From CAZOOK01 sp964581385 (GTDB lineage: Bacteria; Pseudomonadota; Gammaproteobacteria; Nevskiales; Nevskiaceae), in assembly GCA_964581385.1 (NCBI GenBank), contig CAZOOK010000005.1:62001-126000 (forward strand): a stretch of DNA of 64,000 nucleotides. The letters are read 5' to 3'. Shown in pieces: positions 43,020 to 51,631 of the stretch. The notes beneath the pieces are model-generated. The model was not told where the DNA came from. It ran no database searches and saw nothing but the letters and a program-made list of their open reading frames with translations. A program made the position numbers and the translations under genes. The first letter of the stretch is position 1. Every line of letters starts with the position of its first letter.

Positions 43020-43676
43020 TCATGAGGCTTTCCCTTTTTCCGCTGTATTAGCTCCCGGCATCAATATCCCACCATGGTGCGACGCCTTAACAAGTGCGTC
43101 GACTATGCGATTTCGGTCGTGATCAGAAACCCGAAACTGGAGTCTAAGAAGACAAACATATCCTGCCAGAAAGACGATCCATTTCGGCGTCGATTTGAGC
43201 AGACGTTCATACTCTTCTTCGCCATTCTTAAGTTGGGTAATAGTCCACCCAAACTCCTTCCTGAATTTCTTCAATTCACTCGCATTTTTGTTTGATATAT
43301 CGTCAGCAATACTGAAATTAACATTGCGGATGTCATGGACAAGACGATTTCGAAGCTCGGACAAACCTCTTAAAAAAGCGACATCCTCAGATTCAAGTAA
43401 ACCTAGAGCACGCGCGAAGGCGACCTTCCCCGATTTCATATTATTAAATTCAAGGTTCGACACAACGTCTTCAAGGCCTGGTTTATTAAGTCGACCAACA
43501 ACTAAACGTCCAACTACCGCCTCAAATAGCGCGTGCATCTTAATAACCAAAGACCAATCTGATTCATCCCCAAGACTCCAAAAGAAATCTTCGGTGATCC
43601 CAACGCTCGCCAACAACTCGCTAACTTCTCGGCGCATCTTCAAGCTTTGGTCGCTACTCATATTCACAACACCCAT
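43020..43676 (-). CDS. HEPN-like domain protein, possible RNase
   Basis: The 218-residue product is helical, and its base composition is clearly richer in A/T than the neighbours. It contains MHALFEAVVGRLVVGRL and FLRGLSELRNRLVHDI. The latter carries an R-x4-H motif (Arg109 to His114), which is the catalytic signature of many HEPN ribonucleases. HEPN proteins are often toxins or defence effectors. No obvious antitoxin gene (such as a minimal nucleotidyltransferase) is adjacent. The start is uncertain between 43676 and 43661. It lies between the 644-bp element and the Bat operon, consistent with horizontal acquisition. A DUF4145-type protein is an alternative. Confidence 0.6.
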   Translation of the reverse strand: MGVVNMSSDQSLKMRREVSELLASVGITEDFFWSLGDESDWSLVIKMHALFEAVVGRLVVGRLNKPGLEDVVSNLEFNNMKSGKVAFARALGLLESEDVAFLRGLSELRNRLVHDIRNVNFSIADDISNKNASELKKFRKEFGWTITQLKNGEEEYERLLKSTPKWIVFLAGYVCLLRLQFRVSDHDRNRIVDALVKASHHGGILMPGANTAEKGKAS

Positions 43677-43857
43677 ATAGATGGCCGAACGGACGTGGAA
43701 ATCGTCCAGAAGCCGTTATTTTCGTCCGAAAATAGCTCCCTTGTGAGGCTGCCGTAACTCAGCTTGCAACTCATCGCCTTCCAACGATGCATCGACCATC
43801 GGCGAACTGCGCCTACCCTACGTACTGACGCAGCCATTCCAAAACCCTGGCTTTGTA

Positions 43858-45627
43858 TCAGAATGGGTATAGCTCACCCAACTCAGACGCATTACTTGCC
43901 TTTTTCGCTTGTGTCGGAAGAACCTTCAACATCTGCGCCAACGATTCACCCTTCCAAACACCATCCGCATAGCAGGCACGATCGAGTTCCCGCAGTAACG
44001 TGGTCAGCCTTGGATCGCTCAGACGCTGCGACAACGCATTGAGGCCAACGGGTACATCTTGCGGCCAAGTTGCTCGCGCCCATAAGAGAAGATTCTGACG
44101 TGCCATATTCGGATCGTTGTCGCGGCAAGCTTGGCGAAATGCCTTGAGCGCGCTGCCCGCGCGCAGTTCCGTGTTCAAATCCGTCGCGGCTGCGACGGAT
44201 TTCATTATCACCTTGGAAGCACGGCGGCGACTCCACCACCACGCGACCAAAGTACCGAGCCAGAGCAAGCCAAGCGCCAGACTGATCCAAAGCCAGGGAA
44301 GGTTTCTTGTCGACGGACTCTCGGCACTAACCACCGGCGCCTTCGCTTCAGCAGTAGCCGCAGTGACGGGTTCGGGAGCAGGATTCGCCACCGCAGGCGC
44401 AGCAGCACTACTCCCACCCACGGCCGGCAAAACATCCAACGTCCGCGCCGGCAACACCACTTCACGCTGCACATCCTGCACCGTGTCCCACCACGCCAGC
44501 CGCAACGCCGGCAATTCATAGTGCCCCGGATTGCTGGCAATCAGCGCAATGTCCTGATCACGGCTGCCGACCAGTTTGTCACCCCGCTCCTGCGTGTCGA
44601 GCTTGGCCTGATCGGGATAAGCCTTGACGCCTTCAGGCAGGCGCATCAGCGCACTGAGGTCCGGCAGTTGCGCGCCAGTCAGGCCGTCGGCGCTCAGATG
44701 CAGATGGCGCGTCAGCGGCTCGCCAGCATGGATGATCGCGTTGTCCGGCCGCCAGCTTTCTTCGAGCGTGAGCTTCTGCGCGGGGAGCCAATCGCCGCCA
44801 GTCCAGGCGGCAGGACGCGGACGCACGTTGAGCAGGATGGCATCGCCGTGCAGACGTAGCGGACGCGTAGAGTTGAACATGCCGGCGAGCGGCGTGCGGC
44901 CGAAGAAAGGATCGGAACCGAAGCGGTCACTCCTGCTCGTGTCCGCGATCTGCGCTTCGAGCACCGGCCCGTCGAGAGTGATCTGACCGCTGCGCTGCGG
45001 CTGCAGCAGATACTTGCGCTCGACGACGTCATAGCGCCGGCCATTGCGCGTTTCACTGCCCTGCACATCCTTGCCGAGCTGCTGGATGAGGACGTCGTTG
45101 CTGCCCTGCAATTCGAGTCCAGCTTGATAGAGCTGCTGGTCAAAGTAGAGCCGCACAGTGAGGACAGCAGTGGATTGCACGTAGGGCTGCTTCGGCTCCA
45201 GTGTCGTTATGAGAAAAACATGCGAGGCATTTGCCGTCACCGTTCGGTCGGACTGACTGGATGCAGCGCCACCACCGACGGTCACTTCCAACTCAGGCGA
45301 TTGGTCACCGCCCCATTGCAGCGGCGGAATGCGCAGCTTGCCGTCGTGTTTCGGCGACAGCGTCAAGGTCACCTGTACTTGCGCGGACATATGTCCATTG
45401 ACGAACTGGAAACTGGAGCCGCTGCTGCTGCCGAGCACGTCGAAGTCGCGCTTCAGCGGCGCGACGTCGGGCTGAGTATCGGTGCGCCCGTCGTGTTGCA
45501 ACGTGAGTTGCACCGACTCGCCCGATTCCACCTGATCGCGGTCCAGAGACGCGGTCACCGCTGCCCGCGCGGTAAGCGTCGTACAGCAAATCAGCATTGC
45601 GATGATGATGTGGGACAGGTTCTTCAT
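43858..45627 (-). CDS. BatD-family membrane protein
   Basis: BatD proteins are periplasmic, single-pass proteins of the Bacteroides-aerotolerance-type operons. The 589-residue product has a signal peptide (IIIAMLICCTTLTARA), then tandem beta-rich domains beginning ASLDRDQVESGESVQLTL, and a C-terminal membrane helix about 445-470 (LPWLWISLALGLLWLGTLVAWWW), followed by a cytoplasmic tail of about 115 residues. It is the last gene of a seven-gene operon and lies seven bases after the TPR gene. Its role is probably to present or stabilise the VWA proteins in the periplasm. Confidence 0.88.
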   Translation of the reverse strand: MKNLSHIIIAMLICCTTLTARAAVTASLDRDQVESGESVQLTLQHDGRTDTQPDVAPLKRDFDVLGSSSGSSFQFVNGHMSAQVQVTLTLSPKHDGKLRIPPLQWGGDQSPELEVTVGGGAASSQSDRTVTANASHVFLITTLEPKQPYVQSTAVLTVRLYFDQQLYQAGLELQGSNDVLIQQLGKDVQGSETRNGRRYDVVERKYLLQPQRSGQITLDGPVLEAQIADTSRSDRFGSDPFFGRTPLAGMFNSTRPLRLHGDAILLNVRPRPAAWTGGDWLPAQKLTLEESWRPDNAIIHAGEPLTRHLHLSADGLTGAQLPDLSALMRLPEGVKAYPDQAKLDTQERGDKLVGSRDQDIALIASNPGHYELPALRLAWWDTVQDVQREVVLPARTLDVLPAVGGSSAAAPAVANPAPEPVTAATAEAKAPVVSAESPSTRNLPWLWISLALGLLWLGTLVAWWWSRRRASKVIMKSVAAATDLNTELRAGSALKAFRQACRDNDPNMARQNLLLWARATWPQDVPVGLNALSQRLSDPRLTTLLRELDRACYADGVWKGESLAQMLKVLPTQAKKASNASELGELYPF

Positions 45628-45634
45628 GGCATCT

Positions 45635-46645
45635 TCACGGTTGCGTCTGCTGCTGTCTCATCATGTGTTCGATCAGAAATTTACGACGCAGCAGGCCGCC
45701 GGGATCATCTGGGATACGCCGCAGCCATTGCTCTTCGGCGAGTTGCTGTTCGCTGCGTTGCGTCGTGCCCACCGCTTTGGTGGTACCCGTCTGCGAGCCT
45801 TCGCTGCCGGTCTGCGCAGCGGCGGAATTCGCGGTTTTATCGGTCGGCGTCTTGTCCAAGCCAGCTTCGGCGTCGCGCCGCGCCTCGGCTGCGTTGTCCG
45901 CGGATTGCGGCTGCCGTTGGGCAGCAGCTTGATCGCCCTGGTTTGTCTGCGCGGATTCCTCGCCCTTCTGTTTCTGATCGCCCTGCTGAGCCTGGGCGCC
46001 GCTCGCTTGCGCCTGATTTTTGTTTTGATCTTTCGCGGCATTCGCTTCGTTTGCCTTGCCCTGATCGCGGTTCTCCTCAGATTGCTTTTCGTCCTTGCCG
46101 GAAGATTGCGCGCCCGCTTCATTCTGGTGATCGGCGTCCTTTCCGGAATGATTGTCGCCCTGGCTTTGCGAACCGCCAGAAGAATTTTGCGAAGACGCAT
46201 TCTTGTCCGTCTTCTTGTCATCGCCGCTCTTGCCGGATTGTCCCTGCTGCTGTGATTGCTGCTGTTGATCGAGCGCACGTGCCACCAGATCGCGATTGTG
46301 CTGCGCATCCTGATTGTGTGGATCGTGCGCGAGCGCGGCGTCGTATGCTTTCAGAGCGGATTGCAGATCGCCGGTATGGGCAAGCGCGTTGCCGCGATTG
46401 TATTGGCCATCGCTGTCATCGAAAGCGGCGAAATCGCGCGCCGCCGCCGCGTAGTCGCTTGCCTTGAGTTCGGCGTAAGCCTTGCGGCGCGGATCGGTGT
46501 AAGTGCGCACCGCATTCGCGGCGTCGCCCCTTTGGAGCAGCTGCTCGCCGCGCTGATCGGCGGTGCGCCAGAGAGTGGACCAATCCGCGGCATCCGCAGT
46601 GACGGTCACGAAAAGCAGCAGCACGGATAGCAGTGGCACGCGCAT
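45635..46645 (-). CDS. BatC/E-like TPR protein with low-complexity tail
   Basis: The ATG at 46645 overlaps the batB stop in TGATG. After a short signal-like segment, about 20-110 holds TPR-type helices (KASDYAAAARDFAAF, GQYNRGNALAHTGDLQSALKAYDAALAHDP). Residues about 120-290 are an extreme low-complexity region of Gln, Lys, Asn, Ser and Glu, likely disordered and cytoplasmic or periplasmic. The C terminus ends in the conserved RRIPDDPGGLLRRKFLIEH, the signature of BatC/VWA-TPR proteins, which in many relatives is fused to the BatB VWA protein. Here it is a separate gene. Confidence 0.85.
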   Translation of the reverse strand: MRVPLLSVLLLFVTVTADAADWSTLWRTADQRGEQLLQRGDAANAVRTYTDPRRKAYAELKASDYAAAARDFAAFDDSDGQYNRGNALAHTGDLQSALKAYDAALAHDPHNQDAQHNRDLVARALDQQQQSQQQGQSGKSGDDKKTDKNASSQNSSGGSQSQGDNHSGKDADHQNEAGAQSSGKDEKQSEENRDQGKANEANAAKDQNKNQAQASGAQAQQGDQKQKGEESAQTNQGDQAAAQRQPQSADNAAEARRDAEAGLDKTPTDKTANSAAAQTGSEGSQTGTTKAVGTTQRSEQQLAEEQWLRRIPDDPGGLLRRKFLIEHMMRQQQTQP

Positions 46646-47646
46646 CACAGCCATCCCCGCCGCGCCAGCAACGATGCGAGCAATAGCAGGCCGGGCAACA
46701 GCCACACGCCGGCGTCGCGCCAGCGCGCGACCTTGATGCCCTGTGTGGCCGTCGCGCCATTCGCGAATTCCGAATTCCCCTGCAGACTCCGCGTCAGCGA
46801 CGGCAGATCAGAAAGTTCCGCATAACGTCCACCGCCAGCGGTGGCGAGCTGCCGCAGACGATCGGCGTCGAGTCGCGCGAGCTGCGTCCGCCCTTGCATA
46901 TCCTGTGCAAAACCACCGTTCGTGCTTTGCAGGGGTGCGCCGTTCGCTGTGCCAATACCAATGACGTTCACTTCCGCACCCGCGGATTTGAGTCGCGCAG
47001 CAGCGGTGAATGCAGCGGCGGGATCGTCAAAGCCGTCGGTGAGCACGATGACCTGCTGGTTCCGAGTCCCCGCCTGCTGAAGCAATTTGCCGGCCTGACC
47101 GAGTGCTGGCGCGAGACTGTCGCCAGGGCTCGGCATGATGTCCGGCGCGAGCGGCGACAGTAGGCTGCGCACCGTCGCGACGTCCTGTGTCAGCGGCGTC
47201 ACGGTGTAAGGCTCGTCGCTGAACGCAATCAGGGCGACGCGTGCATCGCGGGCGGCGCCGAGCACGTCGTCGAGCGCGTAGCGTGCACGCGTCACGCGAT
47301 CCGGTGCGAGATCGCTCGCCGCCATGGATGGCGATAGATCCAGCACCAGCACCCACGCGGCCGGTGCGCGATAAGCAGCGGCCTCGTCGCGCTGCCAGCT
47401 CGGCCCGGCCAGCGCCAACAGCGCCAGTGTCCACGCCAATGCGAGCCATGGCCACGGCGAGCGGCCACTGCTGTCCGCTGCACCTTCAAGGCGCAGACCG
47501 GCGAGCAGCTCGGCATCGATAAGCTGTGCCCAATCGCTGTCTCGCGCACGGCGGTGCGCAAGCCACGTTGCCGCAGCCCACAGCAACGGCAGCGCCAGCA
47601 GCCACTGCGGGCGCAGGAAGTGGAATGCCTGCAGCGCGGCGCTCAT
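46645..47646 (-). CDS. BatB-like VWA-domain membrane protein
   Basis: The 333-residue product has membrane helices at about 10-30 and 62-78 and again at the C terminus (VWLLPGLLLLASLLA). The VWA domain lies between them, with a MIDAS in VLDLSPSMAASD, then LIAFSDEPYTVTPLTQD and IVLTDGFDDPAAAF. The MIDAS reads DLSPS, a variant of DxSxS. The protein should present its VWA domain to the periplasm. Its start overlaps the batA stop by four bases, and its stop overlaps the TPR gene start. Confidence 0.9.
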   Translation of the reverse strand: MSAALQAFHFLRPQWLLALPLLWAAATWLAHRRARDSDWAQLIDAELLAGLRLEGAADSSGRSPWPWLALAWTLALLALAGPSWQRDEAAAYRAPAAWVLVLDLSPSMAASDLAPDRVTRARYALDDVLGAARDARVALIAFSDEPYTVTPLTQDVATVRSLLSPLAPDIMPSPGDSLAPALGQAGKLLQQAGTRNQQVIVLTDGFDDPAAAFTAAARLKSAGAEVNVIGIGTANGAPLQSTNGGFAQDMQGRTQLARLDADRLRQLATAGGGRYAELSDLPSLTRSLQGNSEFANGATATQGIKVARWRDAGVWLLPGLLLLASLLARRGWL

Positions 47647-48617
47647 CGTCGCATTTGCTCCCGCAGCACTACGGCGGGCAGGCTCAGCAACAGCGCGAAT
47701 GCGAGCGGCCAGGCAAACCATTCGGTGCTCGGGCGATACCATTGATTGCGGCCGGCGCTCGGTTCGAGTTTGTCGATGCGTGTGTAGACCTGTTCCAGCG
47801 CGCTGGCGTCAGTGGCGCGGAAGTATTCGCCGCCGGTGGTCTGGGCAATTGACTTTAGTGTGTCCTCGTCGAGATCAGTGTTGCCGCTTGCGCCGAAGAA
47901 GCCCTGTCGCGCGGCAGCGCCGACGCCGATGGTATAAATGCGCAGACCAGCGCTGGCCGCAAGCTTGGCCGCTTCGAGCGGTGGCATCGCGCCGGCGTCA
48001 TTGGCGCCGTCGGTAAGCAGGATCAGCGCCGTTTCACCGTTCTTCGCATCCGGCTGCGCCGCTTCATCACGCAAGCGCTTGATGGCCAACCCGATGGCGT
48101 CGCCAATCGCGGTCTGCGTGCCAGCGACGCCGATCATCGCCTCGCTCAGAAACTGTCCGACCGTGCCCAGGTCGGCAGTGAGCGGCGCCTGCAGATAAGG
48201 CCGCGTACCGAACAGAATCAGACCGACTTGATCGCCATGCCGGCGCTGGATGAAATCACCCGCCACTTTCTGCACGACCTGCAGGCGTGTGTAACCGCCA
48301 GCCATGTCCTGAGCCGCCATCGAACCGGAAGTATCGACCGCCAGCAGCAGGCGTCGCCCGGTCGTCGGCAGCGCCTGCGCATCGCCGAGCCATTGCGGAC
48401 GCATGGCGGCGAGTATGAGCAGCAACCAGACCAGCGCGTACAGGACATTGCGCAAACGTGAGGAACTGCGGATCGCAGGCATTCCGTCGTCGGCCACCAC
48501 CGCGGCGAACGGCAGGAACAATGCCGTGCCGTGTGGCTGCACCGGCGGCAGCACGCGCGCGAGCAGCCACGGCAGCGGTAGAAATAACAACATCCATGGC
48601 CAGGCGAGATGGATCAT
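47643..48617 (-). CDS. BatA-like VWA-domain membrane protein
   Basis: The 324-residue product begins with a membrane helix (MLLFLPLPWLLARVLPP), a second one about 58-75 and a C-terminal one (WPLAFALLLSLPAVVL). The VWA domain has a canonical MIDAS, LLAVDTSGSMAAQD, with GLILFGTRPYLQAPLT and LILLTDGANDAGAMPP. It is the classical BatA arrangement. The start ATG 48617 overlaps the DUF4381 stop by four bases (ATGA). The product is expected to interact with MoxR and DUF58. Confidence 0.92.
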   Translation of the reverse strand: MIHLAWPWMLLFLPLPWLLARVLPPVQPHGTALFLPFAAVVADDGMPAIRSSSRLRNVLYALVWLLLILAAMRPQWLGDAQALPTTGRRLLLAVDTSGSMAAQDMAGGYTRLQVVQKVAGDFIQRRHGDQVGLILFGTRPYLQAPLTADLGTVGQFLSEAMIGVAGTQTAIGDAIGLAIKRLRDEAAQPDAKNGETALILLTDGANDAGAMPPLEAAKLAASAGLRIYTIGVGAAARQGFFGASGNTDLDEDTLKSIAQTTGGEYFRATDASALEQVYTRIDKLEPSAGRNQWYRPSTEWFAWPLAFALLLSLPAVVLREQMRR

Positions 48618-49069
48618 GGGCGTGCTTTGGCCAGAAAGCCGCGTGCGCCGATCAGCCAGGACCTGCGATCGGTCTCCGCACTGCTGCCGTAAGCGATGCG
48701 CAATAGATTCCTGCCTGTACTTCCGGCCCACGCCGTACCGCCGTGGGAAACGACGAAATCGATCCATGCTTCACCGCTCAGGCGCGCGACTGCGGCGCGA
48801 TCGAACCGGCTCAGCGCGTAGCGGCGCAGCACATGTTCGAGATCGCGTGCGAGTGCGACGTCATCGCCACTCGCAGCTTCGAGACGCTTGAGTTCGCGCA
48901 AGGCGGCGCGGCGCAGACGGCGCGAGGGGCGGCGCAGCCAGTACACGACGGTCACGAGGACAATTAGCAGCAGTAGCGCCAATGCCGACCAACCCGGCGC
49001 TGGCGGCCACCAGCCGGGCGGTGGCGGCGCATGATCGGGCGCCAGTTGCGAAAGCCAGTCAGTATTCAT
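48614..49069 (-). CDS. DUF4381 family membrane protein
   Basis: The 151-residue product starts at ATG 49069, overlapping the DUF58 stop by four bases. A Pro-rich N terminus (DHAPPPPGWWPPAPGW) leads into a membrane helix (SALALLLLIVLVTVVYWL) and a positively charged cytoplasmic tail containing LEHVLRRYALSRFDRAAVA. This fits DUF4381, which is found almost only in MoxR-Bat operons between DUF58 and batA. The upstream open frame to 49333 is antisense-independent but not family-like. Confidence 0.88.
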   Translation of the reverse strand: MNTDWLSQLAPDHAPPPPGWWPPAPGWSALALLLLIVLVTVVYWLRRPSRRLRRAALRELKRLEAASGDDVALARDLEHVLRRYALSRFDRAAVARLSGEAWIDFVVSHGGTAWAGSTGRNLLRIAYGSSAETDRRSWLIGARGFLAKARP

Positions 49070-49968
49070 GCCGCCCACGCGGGCTCCCTGAGTAACGCGG
49101 AGAGCGAGTCGGTTACTGCTTCGGCGGTATCGAGGCGGTTCAGCGGCAGATTGAGGCGGCGCGCCAATTCGTCGAGACGCCGCTCGCCTGCGAGCCACGC
49201 GGCCTGCCAGGGCGCGCGGCTGCGTTCGCCATCGAGCCACCACAGGCGTCCTGGCAGACCGACGCGATAAGCGCCCGCCGGCAGGCCCGTGCGTTCCAGC
49301 GGATCGGTGATCTGTAGCAATCGATAGTCGCAATGCACAGTGGAGGCGCTCAGCGCGGTTTCTGTATTGGAATCGAGACCACTGAAGTCACTCAGCACCA
49401 GCACCAAACTGCCGGGCTGGAGCAGTGGCCGCAGCGTCGCGAGTGCGCTGTTCAGTCCGGTAGCGACGGGCGCGGCGGGTGTGCGCGGTTGAGTTTCCAC
49501 CAGCGCTTCGAGCACCGGCAGTACGCCGGCTTGACGCGCGCGCGGCGGGAAAATGCGCGGCGCGCCCTGACCGTTGGCGATCACCGCGCCGAGGCGATCA
49601 CCACCGGCAACCGCGACCCAGCCGAGTAGTGCCGCGGCGCGCAGCAGCAGCGCGGATTTGAGCTGGCGCCGGCTGCCGAAGTACAAGCCCGCGTGCAGAT
49701 CGATCAGCAACCACACTGGCCGCTCGCGCTCCTCGCGGAACAGCTTGGTGTGCGGGCGCCCGCGCCGCGCGGTGACGCGCCAGTCGATGCTGCGCGCGTC
49801 GTCACCCGGCGCGTAGAGACGCACTTCTTCGAATTCCAACCCGCGTCCGCGCTGAGCGCTGCGATGACCACCCTGCAAGCGCGCCAACGCTGGTCGGTGC
49901 GCGTGCAAGCTGAGCCCCTGCGCCGCGCCGCGCAATGCGACCAGCTCCGCGAGATCCGGAAGAATCAT
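49066..49968 (-). CDS. DUF58 domain protein
   Basis: The 300-residue cytoplasmic protein shows the DUF58 signature GLEFEEVRLYAPGDDARSIDWRVTARRGRPHTKLFREERE and a following VWA-like fold (WLLIDLHAGLYFGSRR, LVLVLSDFSG). It overlaps both moxR and DUF4381 by four bases. DUF58 proteins are constant partners of MoxR ATPases. Their molecular job is not settled, but they are thought to recruit substrates of the MoxR chaperone. Confidence 0.93.
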   Translation of the reverse strand: MILPDLAELVALRGAAQGLSLHAHRPALARLQGGHRSAQRGRGLEFEEVRLYAPGDDARSIDWRVTARRGRPHTKLFREERERPVWLLIDLHAGLYFGSRRQLKSALLLRAAALLGWVAVAGGDRLGAVIANGQGAPRIFPPRARQAGVLPVLEALVETQPRTPAAPVATGLNSALATLRPLLQPGSLVLVLSDFSGLDSNTETALSASTVHCDYRLLQITDPLERTGLPAGAYRVGLPGRLWWLDGERSRAPWQAAWLAGERRLDELARRLNLPLNRLDTAEAVTDSLSALLREPAWAA

Positions 49969-50972
49969 GGTGCCGGAACGTGACGCAGTAGCTCTTCCAC
50001 GCAGGCCTGGGCGGTGATGCCGCGCGCCTGCGCGGTGTAGTCGAGCAGCAGACGGTGCCGCAGCGCGTCCGGCGCGATCACCTGCACATCTTCCGGACTG
50101 ACGTAATCGCGCCCGTCGAGCCAGGCCAGCGCTCGCGCGCCGCGCTCGATGGCGATAGCCGCGCGCGGACTGGCGCCCCAGCGCAGCCAGCCGGCGAGTT
50201 GCGCGCTGTACGGTTCGGGCCGGCGCGTGGCTTCGACCAGTGCGGCGATGTATTCGGCGACGGATGCAGCCAGCGTCAGCTTCAATACTTCGCGGCGTGC
50301 GGTGAAAACACTTTCCTGCGTCATCAGCTTTGTCGGCGGCGGCAGTTCCTGCGCTTCGGCGGCTTCGCGTCGCGCGAGCTCCATGATGCGCAGTGTGGTC
50401 GCGCGATCCGGGTAGTCGACCAGCGTGTGCAACATGAAACGATCGAGCTGTGCTTCTGGCAGCGGATAGGTGCCTTCCTGCTCGATCGGGTTCTGCGTAG
50501 CCATCACCAGGAACAGGCGCGGCAGCGGATAGGTGGCCGCGCCGACGCTGATCTGATGTTCGGCCATCGCTTCGAGCAGCGCGGACTGCACTTTGGCAGG
50601 CGCACGATTGATCTCGTCGGCGAGGATCAGGTTGTGGAACAGTGGACCGCGCTGAAAGCGGAAACCGCCTTCTTCGGGACGATAGATGTCGGAACCGGTG
50701 AGATCGGCCGGCAGCATGTCGGGTGTGAACTGCACGCGCTGGAAGTCACCCTCCAGTCCGTGTGCGAGCGCCTTGATCGCGCGCGTTTTCGCCAGTCCGG
50801 GCGGGCCTTCGACGAGCAGATGCCCGTCCGCCAGCAGCGCCACCAGCAGGCGCTCGACCAGATTCTCCTGGCCGAGGATCTGAGTGTGCAGGTAACTGCG
50901 CAGTTCGTTAAATGCGGACAGGGTACCGCTACGCGCGGCGGCCTGTCTTTCCAGGACGTTGCTGTCTTCCAT
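49965..50972 (-). CDS. MoxR-family AAA+ ATPase
   Basis: The start at ATG 50972 has GGAAG upstream; the longer frame uses a weak TTG. The 335-residue cytoplasmic ATPase has Walker A GPPGLAKT, Walker B LILADEINR, VMATQNPIEQEGTYPLPEAQLDRF for sensor 1 and arginine finger, and a C-terminal lid with LLRHVPAP. MoxR ATPases act as chaperones in the maturation or activation of VWA-containing envelope or enzyme complexes. It is the first gene of the seven-gene operon (moxR, DUF58, DUF4381, batA, batB, TPR, batD), most junctions of which overlap by four bases. Confidence 0.96.
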   Translation of the reverse strand: MEDSNVLERQAAARSGTLSAFNELRSYLHTQILGQENLVERLLVALLADGHLLVEGPPGLAKTRAIKALAHGLEGDFQRVQFTPDMLPADLTGSDIYRPEEGGFRFQRGPLFHNLILADEINRAPAKVQSALLEAMAEHQISVGAATYPLPRLFLVMATQNPIEQEGTYPLPEAQLDRFMLHTLVDYPDRATTLRIMELARREAAEAQELPPPTKLMTQESVFTARREVLKLTLAASVAEYIAALVEATRRPEPYSAQLAGWLRWGASPRAAIAIERGARALAWLDGRDYVSPEDVQVIAPDALRHRLLLDYTAQARGITAQACVEELLRHVPAP

Positions 50973-51035
50973 TGAGAGGTCTTCCAAACACCAAACGATA
51001 TGGTTCTTGTTGCTGAGAGATTTTCGCGCCGCGAA

Positions 51036-51620
51036 TTAGTTCCCTGCAGGCGGCGGCATTGGATTCGCCTGCGTCCAGCGCAGCCGCGTCCAGGTGGTGT
51101 TGCCACCCAGCAGCGAGATGCCGACATAGCCACGCAACCGCAAGTGATCGTCATCGAGCAGGCGCAGGCTGCAGTTGTAGCTATGTCCGTTGTCCGAATT
51201 GTAGACGCGGCCGCCGCTCCACTGCTTGCCGTCGAAACGCATGTCCCAAACCAGCAGCGAACCCAGCAGCGTGCGCTGCCGCTTGGCTGGGTCGGGATTG
51301 TGCAAATCCATCACCGGCTTACCGTCGAGCTCCGGACCGTCTTGCGGATGGTAGCGGTCGTCCTTGAGCCAGACGATGTGACCTTCGTAATGACGCGAGT
51401 CGCCTTCGCCCAGCGCCGTGATAGCGACAGTGGCATCACGGCTTTCGACCAGCCAGTCACCAATAATACGGTCGCCCGGCAACGGTGGATCCGCATACAC
51501 GACTGTTCCCGCGCCCATAATCCCGGCGACAATAAGCGCCGCCGACGCCAGCGTCCGCCTTGCGTTCCGGAATTCCGGAACCTGGGTATAGCGCGAAGGT
51601 CGGACAATCAATCGGGACAT
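51036..51620 (-). CDS. DUF2147 family exported protein
   Basis: The 194-residue product starts at ATG 51620. A signal peptide (RTLASAALIVAGIMGAGTVVYA) is followed by GDRIIGDWLVESRDATVAI, GKPVMDLHNPD, GSLLVWDMRF, WSGGRVYNSDNGHSYNCSL and LRLRGYVGISLLGGNTTWTR, which are the conserved strands of DUF2147, a lipocalin-like secreted domain of unknown function. The C terminus is Trp- and Pro-rich. It diverges from hpnI, with only 11 bases between start codons, so the two promoters must overlap each other's coding sequence. Confidence 0.88.
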   Translation of the reverse strand: MSRLIVRPSRYTQVPEFRNARRTLASAALIVAGIMGAGTVVYADPPLPGDRIIGDWLVESRDATVAITALGEGDSRHYEGHIVWLKDDRYHPQDGPELDGKPVMDLHNPDPAKRQRTLLGSLLVWDMRFDGKQWSGGRVYNSDNGHSYNCSLRLLDDDHLRLRGYVGISLLGGNTTWTRLRWTQANPMPPPAGN

Positions 51621-51631
51621 GCGGGAGCGTG

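Noticed and set aside
42270..43051. Long open frames on both strands of the 644-bp element
   Set aside because: They are made of translated palindromes and show no conserved domain; the element is a repeat.
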